Numbered from the stretch's first letter, positions 1 through 9,656 are shown. The stretch: DNA of 64,000 nucleotides from Acinetobacter brisouioides (GCF_004331075.1 NZ_SJNX01000003.1:124001-188000), one strand, 5' to 3'. Translations and numbers: made by a program. Notes: generated by a model from the letters alone, not told the origin.

Positions 1-382
1 CACGAATTTTAAGCTGCTTGCCTCCGTTAATTAACTGACCTTTTAGGCTATAAGTTTTGCCATTTTTCGGATCAAGGATTGAACCATTATCGTACTGATT
101 ACCGCCCACATTTTTCAGACCACGTACAATAGTCACACCATGTAATGGTTTATTTTTGTAGGGACCTTCGCAGTTGGTACAGCTATTCTCTTCCCCAGGA
201 GTCAGTACTTTTTGAATACTTGCAGACAATGTACCGTTTTTTTGCTCGGTAAAGACAACGATCGCTTTAGGCTTTTTGGTTTCATCATCAATTGTTTGCC
301 AAACTGTTCCATTGAGCTGATCTGCTGCATGTGCAGCCATCGCGGCACCAAATAGTCCAAACGCAAGTAACATTTTTTTCAT
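1..382 (-). CDS. DUF2147 family exported protein (partial at window edge)
   Basis: The reading frame starts at ATG 382, preceded by GGGAAGAAATA, and runs off the left edge of the window after about 127 codons. The N-terminus is a typical signal peptide (MKKMLLAFGLFGAAMAAHA) with probable cleavage after AHA. The mature part begins DQLNGTVWQTIDDETKKPKA and contains a CTNCEGPYKNKPLHG segment; this WQTIDDxTxKPKA...G pattern matches DUF2147 proteins, small periplasmic proteins of unknown biochemical role common in Acinetobacter. The C-terminus is not visible. Family assignment is from recognised motifs; function is unknown. Confidence 0.8.
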   Translation of the reverse strand, partial: MKKMLLAFGLFGAAMAAHAADQLNGTVWQTIDDETKKPKAIVVFTEQKNGTLSASIQKVLTPGEENSCTNCEGPYKNKPLHGVTIVRGLKNVGGNQYDNGSILDPKNGKTYSLKGQLINGGKQLKIR

Positions 383-672
383 TATTTCTTCCCTAATCAT
401 CTGTTGTAGTATTGCCAATCTTCAGTATTCAAAATACATTGCCAATTTGCAATTTCTCAGTGTGACCGTTTAGTGTTGCCTTGTAACAATATTTACAAGA
501 TCATCCTATATTGTGCTGTTCTCTTGCAAGAGAAAATGTCAAGCAAGACCACATCAGATCAAAAGCCTGATAGACCTTAGCCTTCAAAATAAAGCATCAG
601 GAATTATATAACGTCGCTTTTTATCGCATCCCCAGCTCAGCGCAAGCAATAAATGGGTTATTTGCACGCCAA
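383..672. other. Intergenic region upstream of the DUF2147 gene
   Basis: No gene is visible. It must carry the minus-strand promoter of the DUF2147 gene; a loose minus-strand candidate is TTGCAA, 17 nt, AATACT at about 424-452. A 7-bp inverted repeat (CTTGTAA/TTACAAG) lies near 480-500. No terminator for dsbD was found here, since dsbD ends at 673 and is transcribed leftwards into this gap. Confidence 0.35.
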
Positions 673-2505
673 TCACTGCCTTTTTTGCGTAAGTTGCTGC
701 AAACGCTGAAGCAGTCCAACCATTTTAAATTCACCTGTTAAACGCAAACCGCGTAGTTCCCGATGTTGGGTATCTAAAAACAAATAAGTTGGTGGGCCCA
801 AAATATCCCATTGACTCAATAACGCCTGATGCGAAGCATCATACTGACTCAAATCCAGCTTGATCAGATAAAATGGCGCAAGTGCCTGTTGTACCTGCGA
901 TTGTGGCAAAATCTGATGCTCAATAGGCTGACATGCCACACACCAGTTAGCATAGACATCGACCACAATGGCTTGCCCTTGAGGTGCTTGTGCTAGCAAG
1001 GTCTGAAATTCGGCTGCCGTCTTGGCAACATTCCATTGCACCTGAGTAGAGGTTCCAACGGTATTTTGACCTTGCCACCACTGGTATTGCTGGTAAGCAT
1101 ATGCAGGTACTAAACTCAGCAGTAAAACTGCATATAGCCATTTTAAACCACGCACATGCTTGATTACGCCATAGAGCAAATAAACAACAAAACTCATTAG
1201 CAGCAATACATTCAGGAGTTGCCATGCACTGCTATTCAAGACAGGACGAATAAAATACAGTGCCAACCCCAACATAATAAATGCAAAGACCACTTTAACC
1301 TGCATCATCCATAACCCAGCTTTGGGCAAAGCTCTGGAACCCAGTGAACTGACCAGCAACATTGGCACACCCATGCCCATGCCTAGACTAAACAGCAAAA
1401 TTGCACCATGCCATGGGCTTTGAGTCTGAGAAATAAACAATAACGCTCCTGCAAGAGGAGCTGTCATACACGGTCCCACCAGCAAGGCAGAAATCATTCC
1501 CATCACTGCCGCACCAAGCAGAGAGCCACCTTTTTGCATAGACTGTGCTTGATCTAAACGGTGTGTCCATGTCTGAGGTAACTTGATTTCAAATAGACCA
1601 AACAGGTTCAGGGCAAATAGCACAAATAGCACACTAAATGCCATTAAAATGCTCGGCTGCTGTAACCAGCGCTGGAAACTCAAACCAAATGAAGATGCCA
1701 CCACGCCTAAAACTGCATAAACCGATGCCATGCTACAAACAAAGACCAAAGCAATACTCCACGCCTTTAAGCCCTTATGCTCCCGAATTAACAGCGAAGT
1801 CAAAATTGGAATCATGGGTAAAGAACATGGGGTAAAAGCAAGTAAAATTCCTAAGCCTAAAAACAACAGTAATCCATAAGCAAAAGAATGCTGACTGAGG
1901 CGCTGTGACCAGACTTCATCATCGGCGGTTAAAACAGTGGCGGGCTGGGGAGTATTTTTCGTCGTTACCGCGGCGGCTGTGGTATTTAAAGGATTGGAAT
2001 CTAGCGATGTGGATTGCTGCTGTGAAAGTTCAAGCAAACCAGACTGCGGACGTACCTGATCCTGCATACTGATCAAGCCATCAGCATCGGTACGAATTGT
2101 GATTTTTTGTGGTGGATAACACAAACGGTCTTTGGCACACCCCTGCCACGTCACTTGATAGCTCTGATTCGGCTGTGTTGGAATGCTAAAAGCCACCTGG
2201 TCAAAATACACCAGGCTTTGCCCAAAATTATCATCATGCTGAGACACGGCTTGCGGGAATTTAACTGTTAGTTGCTGCTGCCCTTGCTGTACCGTAAATT
2301 TTTGTTGATACAAATAATAATGTGGCTGGATTTTCCAAGACAGTTGCGCCTGATGATCGGAGAGAGATTCCGCGGAAAATTGAAATGCCTGTTCAACAGG
2401 CAACAATTCATCAGCATGACTGAATACAGGAAAACATACAATCAATAATAGGCAATATTGTAGGGCTAACCACAATATTGCTGTTTTTTTGACATGCAAC
2501 AGCAT
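673..2505 (-). CDS. dsbD: Thiol:disulfide interchange protein DsbD
   Basis: Inner-membrane reductant conductor that passes electrons from cytoplasmic thioredoxin to periplasmic thiol proteins such as DsbC and cytochrome-maturation factors. All three modules are present in the 610 residues. A signal peptide (about 1-31) precedes the alpha domain with its cysteine pair C123/C129 (GCAKDRLC). The membrane core has the paired motifs TPCSLPM and GPCMTAP. A C-terminal thioredoxin-like domain carries WCVAC (C522/C525). Length is normal for DsbD. The ATG at 2505 begins 21 nt after the stop of the upstream beta-barrel gene, so co-transcription with that gene and the ankyrin gene is likely. Confidence 0.95.
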   Translation of the reverse strand: MLLHVKKTAILWLALQYCLLLIVCFPVFSHADELLPVEQAFQFSAESLSDHQAQLSWKIQPHYYLYQQKFTVQQGQQQLTVKFPQAVSQHDDNFGQSLVYFDQVAFSIPTQPNQSYQVTWQGCAKDRLCYPPQKITIRTDADGLISMQDQVRPQSGLLELSQQQSTSLDSNPLNTTAAAVTTKNTPQPATVLTADDEVWSQRLSQHSFAYGLLLFLGLGILLAFTPCSLPMIPILTSLLIREHKGLKAWSIALVFVCSMASVYAVLGVVASSFGLSFQRWLQQPSILMAFSVLFVLFALNLFGLFEIKLPQTWTHRLDQAQSMQKGGSLLGAAVMGMISALLVGPCMTAPLAGALLFISQTQSPWHGAILLFSLGMGMGVPMLLVSSLGSRALPKAGLWMMQVKVVFAFIMLGLALYFIRPVLNSSAWQLLNVLLLMSFVVYLLYGVIKHVRGLKWLYAVLLLSLVPAYAYQQYQWWQGQNTVGTSTQVQWNVAKTAAEFQTLLAQAPQGQAIVVDVYANWCVACQPIEHQILPQSQVQQALAPFYLIKLDLSQYDASHQALLSQWDILGPPTYLFLDTQHRELRGLRLTGEFKMVGLLQRLQQLTQKRQ

Positions 2506-2526
2506 GGGCAGATCTGCTCATTGAAT

Positions 2527-3294
2527 TTAGAACAGGTAGGATACGCCAAAACCACCACTATAGTCAGGTACATCACCACCCAAACCTACACCAATACTGG
2601 CATCGAATTGTGTGCGATTGTTAAGTTTGTAAACTAAGCCTGTTGCCAGTGAAGTCTGCTCACGCTGGCTTTCTTGCTTACGATAGACAAATTGGGAAAA
2701 ACCTAACCATTTATTAGCGATCGTATACTTTAAAGTCGGAATAGCCGTCCATGACCAGCGACCATCCTGCATTTCATAGAACATGGTAATACTGGTGTTC
2801 AGCAATTCATTTTGCTGATAAGCCACTGTTGATCCCAAAGTATAGGTATCTTGATTTTCTCTAAAACCCCGATTACCTGTCGCAAAGGAGACTTTACCCA
2901 AGACGGCCATAGTCATTTGATCATCTTGTAAATCAATGGCTTTTTTCACCCCGACAGATACATCTCCCAGACCATTATCATTGATTTTTTGACCTGCATG
3001 GCGGATTTGTGTCCACGCAGGACCTTCCCAACCCAACTGCAATTCCATGCTGTCAGTCAGACCTGTACGAAACAGCATATCCGTCTGAATTGTTGTAGTT
3101 TTCTCATAACCGTCAGCCGTGCCCTGCTTGGTATAAAACACACTCGGCAAGCTTTGTTCCCATGCCAGTTGTCCGACTGGGGTAATACTTGTACCAAAGC
3201 CAGAACCTGGACGGTCAAAAGAAAAATCGGTCGCTAGACTATGCATGCTCACTGTTGAAGCCAGTGCGAATGCCGTGGTTTGCCATAGTTTCAT
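2527..3294 (-). CDS. Outer-membrane beta-barrel protein (MetA-pathway/transporter-like)
   Basis: About 255 residues starting MKLWQTTAFALASTVSMHSLA, a clear signal peptide. A TTG four codons upstream is possible, but the ATG at 3294 fits the leader better. The mature sequence is made of alternating amphipathic strands (TSITMFYEMQDGRWSWTAIPTL, and so on) and ends in GFGVSYLF with a C-terminal Phe, as expected for a protein inserted by the BAM complex. The pattern resembles the family annotated as transporter / phenol meta-pathway degradation-like outer-membrane protein (PF13557). Substrate unknown. It lies 15 nt after the ankyrin gene stop and 21 nt before dsbD, probably one operon. Confidence 0.6.
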   Translation of the reverse strand: MKLWQTTAFALASTVSMHSLATDFSFDRPGSGFGTSITPVGQLAWEQSLPSVFYTKQGTADGYEKTTTIQTDMLFRTGLTDSMELQLGWEGPAWTQIRHAGQKINDNGLGDVSVGVKKAIDLQDDQMTMAVLGKVSFATGNRGFRENQDTYTLGSTVAYQQNELLNTSITMFYEMQDGRWSWTAIPTLKYTIANKWLGFSQFVYRKQESQREQTSLATGLVYKLNNRTQFDASIGVGLGGDVPDYSGGFGVSYLF

Positions 3295-3309
3295 AGATAT
3301 TCTCAAGGA

Positions 3310-3858
3310 TTAAGCGTTAGTTAATTCTTTTGTCATTTTTGCACCATGCTCACGAAGCAATTGCAAAGTTTGCTTTTGCTCTGGCAAAGTCAGTGCCCAA
3401 TCAATTTCATCATAATCACATTCAAAAAATAACTGGCTAATTGATGATAACACGGTTAAATCTTCATCATCTAACGTATTTGGGTTGACTTTTTCATCCA
3501 GCAAACGCTGCACTGCAGGAACACATGCTGCGCTGGCGGCATCCCAAAGCGGTCCATAAAATTCTTCCGCATCCCACAAATGCACATTCGCTTTGGCTTG
3601 AATCAAAGCATCTAGAATTTCAAGATGTGGCTGTAGTAGCTGCTGTTTTTGTTGTTCTGACAAAGGTTCTCCTTCCTCACAAGCATCACACAGCGTTTCC
3701 CACCACTGGAACAAGCCATCGCAGACCACGGTAACTGGCAAGCCTTTTTCAGGATCCATAAAGTTAGGATCAAGCCCTTGAGATAACAGGTCTTGTACTT
3801 TAGCAGGGTCAAGTTGTTCAATGGCATCAATCAAGGCATGTTGTGATGTCGTTAGCAT
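3310..3858 (-). CDS. Ankyrin-repeat protein
   Basis: The 182 residues show ankyrin-like units near the N-terminus (ALIDAIEQLDPAKVQDLLSQ, then GLDPN), in the middle (LEILDALIQAKANVHLWD) and near residue 115 (LWDAASAACVPAVQRLLDE, then KVNPNTLDDEDLTVL), ending with LLREHGAKM. Such short ankyrin proteins are protein-binding scaffolds; no partner can be read from the sequence. There is no signal peptide, so it is probably cytoplasmic. The ATG at 3858 is preceded by GAGAACC. It is the first gene of a probable operon with the beta-barrel protein and dsbD. Confidence 0.7.
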   Translation of the reverse strand: MLTTSQHALIDAIEQLDPAKVQDLLSQGLDPNFMDPEKGLPVTVVCDGLFQWWETLCDACEEGEPLSEQQKQQLLQPHLEILDALIQAKANVHLWDAEEFYGPLWDAASAACVPAVQRLLDEKVNPNTLDDEDLTVLSSISQLFFECDYDEIDWALTLPEQKQTLQLLREHGAKMTKELTNA

Positions 3859-3919
3859 GATGGGTTCTCAATGGCAATGTGCTCAAGCCAGTTTAACAAG
3901 AAATCTAATATCAAAGACA

Positions 3920-3948
3920 ATAAAAAAAGCTCCCGAAGGAGCTTTTCT
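3920..3948 (-). terminator. Intrinsic terminator after the hibernation-factor gene
   Basis: A short perfect stem AGCTCC/GGAGCT with a CGAA-type loop is flanked by A and T runs. Read on the minus strand it ends in TTTTTTTATT, about 15 nt after the stop codon at 3964. Confidence 0.85.
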
Positions 3949-3963
3949 AGAAAAAGCAGCTAC

Positions 3964-4317
3964 TTAAGCTTCATCTTCTTCTTCAATTTCAAGAGGTTTA
4001 GCACGAGGATTATCTTTTTTCTCGATCACATGCTCTAGACTGCGTTTTAGACGTTCGATTGCCCCATGAACTGCAGCATCTACATTACCTGCTTTATGTG
4101 ATACAGCAATCGGTTTCAATCCTGCTAGACGTGCTTCAATCATGCAACGTAGGTCGTCATCTCCGCCTTTGTCTCCATTTTCATCACTCAAATGTACTGA
4201 AAAGTGAGTAATACGTTCACTGTGACGTTGAAATTCATTCGTAAGTTCTGCACGTATATAGCCAATTAGACGTTCACTATTTTGGATATTTTTATCTGTA
4301 CGGATTTCAATATTCAT
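3964..4317 (-). CDS. hpf: Ribosome hibernation-promoting factor (HPF/RaiA family)
   Basis: A 117-residue protein of the S30AE/HPF family: MNIEIRTDKNIQNSERL opens the beta-alpha-beta-beta-beta-alpha fold, with RITHFSVHLSDENG, MIEARLAGLKPIAV and the helix AAVHGAIERLKRSLEHVIEK. The tail is acidic (EIEEEDEA) and there is no long C-terminal dimerisation domain. Family members bind the 30S decoding centre and inactivate ribosomes in stationary phase. The ATG at 4317 follows GAGAGGATG. It is monocistronic with its own terminator. Some annotations would call this simply an HPF/RaiA family protein. Confidence 0.75.
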   Translation of the reverse strand: MNIEIRTDKNIQNSERLIGYIRAELTNEFQRHSERITHFSVHLSDENGDKGGDDDLRCMIEARLAGLKPIAVSHKAGNVDAAVHGAIERLKRSLEHVIEKKDNPRAKPLEIEEEDEA

Positions 4318-4565
4318 AATTCATCCTCTCTTATTTCATCGATCTGCGCTGTGCAAAACAAAACAACCATCCATGTAAATGCACCTAAAACCTAGTCATA
4401 CACGATGGTAAAAACACTTAAATTTATAAGCTTTCACTCTTACTAAACAGAAGATGTTGTCACCATTTTTGCATATTGTTTCGGTGTCCTTATGCTTTAA
4501 ATATCAGGCTATACTCGAAAATATGCAAGCATATTTTGCAAAAAACGATCAAAAGGAAACCAACC

Positions 4566-5543
4566 GTGACAACTTCTTACTTGCGTGGTCAGGCACTCAT
4601 CGATTGTATTCGCTCTACCCCCTATTCTCGTGACCTGATTGGCTATCATGGGTCTCCCCCTCACGCTCACTGGCCACATCAAGCCAAAATTGCGGTGCAA
4701 TTCGTGCTGAATTATGAGGAGGGATCGGAAAATCATATTGAGCATGGTGATGCAGGCTCAGAGCAATTTTTATCAGACATTATTGGCGCGGCAAGTTTTC
4801 CTGCCAAACACATGTCGATGGACTCCATGTACGAATATGGTTCACGCGCAGGTTTCTGGCGTATCCATGAAGAGTTTCAACGGCGTCATTTACCCATGAC
4901 CATTTTTGGTGTCGGTATGGCTCTCATTCGTAACCCATATGTGGTCGAGGCTATCAAGTCGGCGGGCTACGATGTCGCTTCACATGGGCAACGCTGGATT
5001 CCTTATCAAGACATGCCGATTGAAACTGAACGGCAATATATGGATCAGGCGATCAGCGTACTTGAAACCCTTTTGGGTAACACCCCTATTGGCTGGTACA
5101 CAGGGCGCGATAGCCCGAACACACGCCAGCTTCTAGCTGAATTTCCAAAAATTCAATATGATAGCGATCATTATGGTGATGACCTCCCGTTTTGGACAAC
5201 CCTGACCAACACAGCAGGTGAAAGCCGCCTGCATCTCATTATTCCTTATAGCTTAGAATCCAATGATATGAAATTTTGTTCGCCAGGTGGTTTCAACAGC
5301 GGCGAGCAGTTTTATCAGTATTTAAAAGATGCCTTTGATGTGCTGTATGCTGAAGGCGATACTGCACCGAAAATGTTATCCATTGGGATGCACTGTCGTA
5401 TTTTAGGTAAACCTGGGCGCTTTAAGGCATTACAACGCTTTTTGGATTATATTCAGTCACATGAACGGGTATGGATTTGTCGCCGTCAGGATATTACCGA
5501 GCATTGGTATCAACATCATTATCCCAACCTAAGTTCGAGATAA
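4566..5543 (+). CDS. puuE: Cofactor-independent allantoinase PuuE (polysaccharide-deacetylase fold)
   Basis: Hydrolyses allantoin to allantoate in urate degradation. It is a NodB/polysaccharide-deacetylase-like protein: the segments AVQFVLNYEEGSENHIEHGD, SMYEYGSRAGFWRIHEEFQRRHLPMTIFGVGMAL, GYDVASHGQRWI and GWYTGRDSPNTRQLLAE are characteristic of PuuE. The chosen start is GTG 4566 (V-TTSYLRGQ), preceded by AAGGAAACCAACC; the frame is open further upstream to 4476, but those residues look non-coding. That gives 325 residues, close to the family length. It is the first gene of the uricolytic locus, followed 194 nt later by uraD. Allantoinase activity is inferred from family and context. Confidence 0.88.
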   Translation: MTTSYLRGQALIDCIRSTPYSRDLIGYHGSPPHAHWPHQAKIAVQFVLNYEEGSENHIEHGDAGSEQFLSDIIGAASFPAKHMSMDSMYEYGSRAGFWRIHEEFQRRHLPMTIFGVGMALIRNPYVVEAIKSAGYDVASHGQRWIPYQDMPIETERQYMDQAISVLETLLGNTPIGWYTGRDSPNTRQLLAEFPKIQYDSDHYGDDLPFWTTLTNTAGESRLHLIIPYSLESNDMKFCSPGGFNSGEQFYQYLKDAFDVLYAEGDTAPKMLSIGMHCRILGKPGRFKALQRFLDYIQSHERVWICRRQDITEHWYQHHYPNLSSR

Positions 5544-5737
5544 AATACGTAGAAATTATAGAACATATGAAAACGTCAACTGCATGTTTCAGATCAGAGT
5601 TATATTTTCAATATATTGAGTAAAAACTTTCACAAAATTCAGGTTAGCCAAGTAAAAAAACCTGTTTGGCTCTTGCTTTTTAGACCACGATTGCACATGT
5701 TTAAATGATTAAAAGCAACAATAAACTGGACATTATT

Positions 5738-6244
5738 ATGCAACTCTCAGAATTCAACCAACTATCCGAGACACAGGCGCAAGAATTTTTAAAACACTGT
5801 GTCCATATTTCCTCTTGGGTAAGAACACTTTCTGAACAACGCCCCTATCCAAGCAAGCACACCCTGATAAATACAGCCGAAATGCAAACTGAAACATGGA
5901 CATGGTCAGATATTCAAGCGGCGTTAGATGCTCATCCACGGATTGGGGAACAGCAGGCCAAGCAAGCACTGTCAGCACAAGAGCAGGCTTTTTCACAAAA
6001 AGAACAGGCTCTCATTTATCAGGATGTCTCCACCACCGATGCCTTGTATGAAGCCAATCTGACCTATGAACAAAAATTTGGCTTTATCTTTTTAATTAAA
6101 GCGGTCGGACTGACTCATATGGATATTTTTGAAGCCTTGCAGCAGCGTTTACAAAATGACTTGGACACAGAGAAACAAGTCGTTCATGAGCAGCTTGCGG
6201 GGATTGCTCTGCATCGTCTAGAACTGGGAATTGAAAGTGATTAG
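5738..6244 (+). CDS. uraD: 2-oxo-4-hydroxy-4-carboxy-5-ureidoimidazoline (OHCU) decarboxylase
   Basis: Converts OHCU to S-allantoin. The 168 residues start MQLSEFNQLSETQAQEFLKHCVHISSWV, typical of UraD/HpxQ. The conserved ALDAHPRIGE motif around the catalytic His is present, as are YEQKFGFIFLIKAVG and a C-terminal helical QLAGIALHRLELGI segment. ATG 5738 is preferred over the in-frame ATG 5705 because the family begins here and no ribosome site precedes 5705. The stop overlaps the start of uraH, indicating translational coupling. Confidence 0.92.
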   Translation: MQLSEFNQLSETQAQEFLKHCVHISSWVRTLSEQRPYPSKHTLINTAEMQTETWTWSDIQAALDAHPRIGEQQAKQALSAQEQAFSQKEQALIYQDVSTTDALYEANLTYEQKFGFIFLIKAVGLTHMDIFEALQQRLQNDLDTEKQVVHEQLAGIALHRLELGIESD

Positions 6245-6560
6245 TACCCATATTTTAGATACGCACTTAGGCAAACCTGCTGCGGCTGTAACCGTGAAGT
6301 TATTTGAGGCAGCCAACCATAAATTACTTGGGCAAGGGCAAACCGATGCCGATGGTCGCCTGAAAGATTTTGGCTTAACGGCCATCACTGCAGGCGAATA
6401 TCAGCTTGAATATGAGATTGCACCGTACTTCGCCGCTAAACAGCTTAAGACCTTTTTCCCCAAAGTCTGTATCCAGTTTTATGTAGAAAAGCCACAAGAG
6501 CACTATCATGTGCCTTTACTGATTAGCCCATTTGCCTACTCTACCTATCGAGGGAGTTAA
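6237..6560 (+). CDS. uraH: 5-hydroxyisourate hydrolase (transthyretin-like)
   Basis: Hydrolyses 5-hydroxyisourate, the product of HpxO, to OHCU, the substrate of UraD. The short protein (about 107 residues) begins ISTHILDTHLGKPAAAV with the family's N-terminal His and ends in the diagnostic YRGS tetrapeptide; the middle contains the transthyretin-like GRLKDF and YHVPLLISPFAYSTY segments. GTG 6237 is chosen because GGGA lies 7 nt upstream; TTG 6231 is possible. It overlaps the uraD stop by 8 nt. Confidence 0.93.
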   Translation: MISTHILDTHLGKPAAAVTVKLFEAANHKLLGQGQTDADGRLKDFGLTAITAGEYQLEYEIAPYFAAKQLKTFFPKVCIQFYVEKPQEHYHVPLLISPFAYSTYRGS

Positions 6561-6907
6561 GCACGAAATTGCTGACGACAAGGTATAATTCTGCCAAGTT
6601 GCAGGATTATGCCAATCAGACCAAATGGTCAAAACTAATTCATTTTTTGCACTAAATCCAAGCAGGATGCCATGTAAAACCCTAGTTTTTGCCGTGAGTT
6701 TTTTCATGGCGTTTTATAGATCAATTATTAAAAAATACATCACATCTCTATATTTCCTCACGCTTTCTCGGCTTTTCTGCCGTTTTTCTCAACGATCTAC
6801 TGCCAATTGCTCCAATCAATGACTACATCCAACCAAAATTTGTTTAAAATTGGTCAAATTTTTGCATCTTGCTTGTAAACCAGTTTATTTTCGTGGGGAC
6901 GTCTACA
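6561..6907. other. Intergenic region before the OprD-like porin
   Basis: 347 nt between uraH and the porin gene with no convincing gene. A 65-codon open frame (6625-6822) has an implausible composition and no ribosome site. An inverted repeat GACCA-AA-TGGTC at 6619-6630 and AT-rich stretches near 6830-6870 could be regulatory. The porin start at 6908 is preceded by GTGGGGACG. Confidence 0.3.
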
Positions 6908-8185
6908 ATGAGCAACATTCGCCTTAAAAAAGCGCTTCTATTATGTGGTATCAGCAGCTTATGTTCTTCAGTTTTTGCATTGCCATTATCTAGCGATGAC
7001 GCTTGTAAAGCGGCGAATGTCAGCGATTTTTCACACATGTTTAGTTGTGGTACGGTTGAAGGCAGTCTTCGTTTAGCGTCATACTCAACACACAATGCCT
7101 ATTTTAGTAACAGCAGCCAAGACACCACCTCTGCGGGTGGCTATGTAAATTACAAAACCGCACGTTACAATGGCTTCCAGGCAGTTGTCGGGATTGAAGG
7201 TCAAAATCGTCTTTCACATGGCTCTCATGATATCTCAGAATTGTCTGATGGCACCTTTGGCATTGGTGAAGCTTACTTAAACTGGACACAAGACAAATTC
7301 TCAGTGACAGTGGGTAATCAAAAACTTGACCTACCATTTATGGGTGATTACTCGTTCTATCGTGTTCAACCGTTCTTATATCAGGGCGTTGACATGAAGT
7401 ACGGTGATGCCGATAACTTCGTTCGTGCTACCTATATCAATAAATACAAAAGCTACGGTGACGACAACTTTGCACACCGTGACCGTTATAACGACGACCC
7501 ATATTCACTTGCTCAAAAAACACGTCTTGATCACGTCACCAGCTTCGGTCTGGGTAAAAAATTCAACTTGGATGATAAATACTTAAAAACTCAGGCATGG
7601 GTCGAAAGTTATGAAGATTCATTCAATTTGTATTATGGCGAAGCCAATCTTGGTTTTAACAAAGTTAAATGGACGCCTGAAGTTAGCGTGCAAGCCGCTT
7701 ATGCCAATGATATTGGTGATGCACAATTCGGTAAAGTTGACAGCACATCGCTCGGTGCTCAACTAAAATTTAAGCCAACCGACAAATTGACTTGGCGTAT
7801 TGGCTATGACCATGTATTTAAGAAGAATAATGCTTGGGGATATGGCACATTACCAACACCGTATGCTCATAACACATCTTCTGATCCGTACTTTGCACAG
7901 CCATTCTTCACCAGTACTCAAGACTTAGGTCCAGGTAACTTTTACACTACTGAGCTTTCTTCGCCATTTGGTCAAAATGCCTTTGTCGGTAGCCGTGTGA
8001 CTTATACCGATATTACCAGTACCAAAGCCAATAAAGACATGTATGAAGTAATGTTCTATGGTTTCTATAATTTCACAGGCTCTCTCAAAGGCTTGAGCCT
8101 GTCTGAATTTATCGGTTTCCAAAAACAACAAGGTGATGCTAACGCATTCTTGCAAAACCGTTTTGGAATCACTTACAACTTCTAA
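6908..8185 (+). CDS. OprD-family outer-membrane porin
   Basis: 425 residues with a signal peptide (MSNIRLKKALLLCGISSLCS, through residue 24, SVFA). The mature protein is an 18-strand-type OprD/BenP-like barrel: AYLNWTQDKFSVTVGNQKLDLPFMGDY, the FGLGKKFNLDDKYLKTQAWVE strand pair, and a C-terminal FGITYNF ending in Phe. OprD porins admit small polar or aromatic carboxylates and amino acids. Placement between uraH and hpxO suggests uptake of urate, allantoin or a related purine product, an inference from context only. ATG 6908 is chosen for its ribosome site and the signal peptide. A terminator follows at about 8240. Confidence 0.85.
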   Translation: MSNIRLKKALLLCGISSLCSSVFALPLSSDDACKAANVSDFSHMFSCGTVEGSLRLASYSTHNAYFSNSSQDTTSAGGYVNYKTARYNGFQAVVGIEGQNRLSHGSHDISELSDGTFGIGEAYLNWTQDKFSVTVGNQKLDLPFMGDYSFYRVQPFLYQGVDMKYGDADNFVRATYINKYKSYGDDNFAHRDRYNDDPYSLAQKTRLDHVTSFGLGKKFNLDDKYLKTQAWVESYEDSFNLYYGEANLGFNKVKWTPEVSVQAAYANDIGDAQFGKVDSTSLGAQLKFKPTDKLTWRIGYDHVFKKNNAWGYGTLPTPYAHNTSSDPYFAQPFFTSTQDLGPGNFYTTELSSPFGQNAFVGSRVTYTDITSTKANKDMYEVMFYGFYNFTGSLKGLSLSEFIGFQKQQGDANAFLQNRFGITYNF

Positions 8186-8237
8186 GTGTCTTGGTGTAAC
8201 TACCTTTTCGGTGGTAGCACTACCTGATCAAGTTGTT

Positions 8238-8270
8238 AAAAAAGATGCCTCAAGGCATCTTTTTTTATGG
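8238..8270 (+). terminator. Intrinsic terminator after the porin gene (possibly bidirectional)
   Basis: The inverted repeat AAAAAGATGCC/GGCATCTTTTT with a TCAA loop ends in a T run on the plus strand. It lies between the convergent porin and hpxO genes and can serve both. A second short hairpin (CTACC/GGTAG) lies just upstream at about 8200-8220. Confidence 0.85.
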
Positions 8271-8296
8271 TTTGCTTTTATTGTTTTAAATCAGGC

Positions 8297-9454
8297 TTAA
8301 TCCAGTACATTTCCCACGATATTGTGAATAATCCCCTGCATAATGTGCGGCCCTTGTTCTTGACGCAGTTCGCTGTACCACGTTTGTGTGGTTGCTTCAT
8401 CTTTCATGTGGATCACATCACAGCGCTTGCGAGCACGTAACACCATTTCCTTGGTACGTTCATTCCGTTTTTCTTGATAGCGTGACAAGGCATCTTCAAC
8501 ACCCAAAGTATTGATCTGTAAAGCACGCGCCAAATAAATCGCGTCTTCCATCGCCTGACAACCGCCTTGCCCAATATCAGGAGTGGTACTATGCGCGGCA
8601 TCGCCCACCAGCACCACACGACCTTTATAAAACTGTAAAAAAGGTTCAATGTCGTGAATTTCCACCCGATTGGTTTTTTGTGGATCCAGTCGCTCTATTA
8701 GCGTTTGCACTTGTGGACACCAGTTTTTAAAATATTGTTTTAACTGGCTTTGATACTGGCTGCGGTCATTCTCCAGACCCACAGGTAATGGCACATCCAA
8801 AAAGAAATAAAAACGCTGATCCGCCACAGGCATTAAAGAAGCACGCTTCCCCTCACCGACATAAGTTGTCCACTGTTCGGCAGGCGCTAAATCTTCAGAG
8901 ATGTCCACTAGCCCATTCCAGTTGACATAACCTGCATAACGGCGCTGTACCTGCTCGCCAAGTACGTAAGCACGCGTTAATGAGTGTGTTCCATCCGCGC
9001 CAATCAATAACTCGGTTTCAACCTCACTTCCATCGGCAAATTGAATCTTTACTCGCTGTTCTTGTTGTTCTAAAGCCAGCATGCGTGTGCCTAAATGAAT
9101 GTCTTCGCGACCGAATTCATCCATCAGCATATTTTGTAAGTCAGCACGTGAGACAGGATATGGACGCTGCCCAACTTCCTGAATGAGCGGCTGCAAGCTG
9201 AACTGGGTCATGGTTTCCCCTGTCAAACCATCAACATAAGCCAAATTATTCATTTGCCCGCCCAGTTTGGCGATTTTTTCTGATAATCCCAGATAGTTCA
9301 GACATTTAACCCCATTTGACCATAACGAAATGGCTGCACCGACGGGAAGAATTTTTTCTGTTTGTTCATAGATGGTTACTTTATGTCCGAACTTTTTTAG
9401 TGCAATTCCTGTGGTCAATCCTCCCATACCCGCACCGATAATCACAATTTCCAT
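8297..9454 (-). CDS. hpxO: FAD-dependent urate hydroxylase HpxO
   Basis: Oxidises urate to 5-hydroxyisourate with NAD(P)H and O2. The 385-residue flavoprotein monooxygenase begins with the dinucleotide-binding motif GAGMGG (7-12). It has the second FAD motif [15 protein letters not shown] from residue 284 and the intermediate [14 protein letters not shown] and [10 protein letters not shown] segments typical of class A hydroxylases. Length and these motifs fit HpxO of Klebsiella type. It is the only urate-oxidising enzyme seen in the locus, so it supplies the substrate for UraH. Transcribed from the 202-nt gap shared with alc. Confidence 0.88.
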   Translation of the reverse strand: MEIVIIGAGMGGLTTGIALKKFGHKVTIYEQTEKILPVGAAISLWSNGVKCLNYLGLSEKIAKLGGQMNNLAYVDGLTGETMTQFSLQPLIQEVGQRPYPVSRADLQNMLMDEFGREDIHLGTRMLALEQQEQRVKIQFADGSEVETELLIGADGTHSLTRAYVLGEQVQRRYAGYVNWNGLVDISEDLAPAEQWTTYVGEGKRASLMPVADQRFYFFLDVPLPVGLENDRSQYQSQLKQYFKNWCPQVQTLIERLDPQKTNRVEIHDIEPFLQFYKGRVVLVGDAAHSTTPDIGQGGCQAMEDAIYLARALQINTLGVEDALSRYQEKRNERTKEMVLRARKRCDVIHMKDEATTQTWYSELRQEQGPHIMQGIIHNIVGNVLD

Positions 9455-9656
9455 CTATAGCTCCTTTATATTTATAGCATTTGTTTTATGTTTGATGCCA
9501 AAAGCGTGCCATACCCGATATTTTGCGCTGAAGTTGTTCAGTTACCGTAAAAACTGCCACATTTTTGCCAGTCTTCCCTAAATAGACAACGATGCTAGTA
9601 TAAGTAAAGAACTTCATTTCACTGACTAATAAAATAACACCATACAGGAACCCTAC

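Noticed and set aside
6619..6630. GACCA-AA-TGGTC inverted repeat upstream of the porin
   Set aside because: A 5-bp repeat of this kind is common by chance; no second copy found near the other uricolytic genes.
6625..6822. 65-codon frame in the uraH-porin gap
   Set aside because: No ribosome site and an implausible composition; treated as non-coding.
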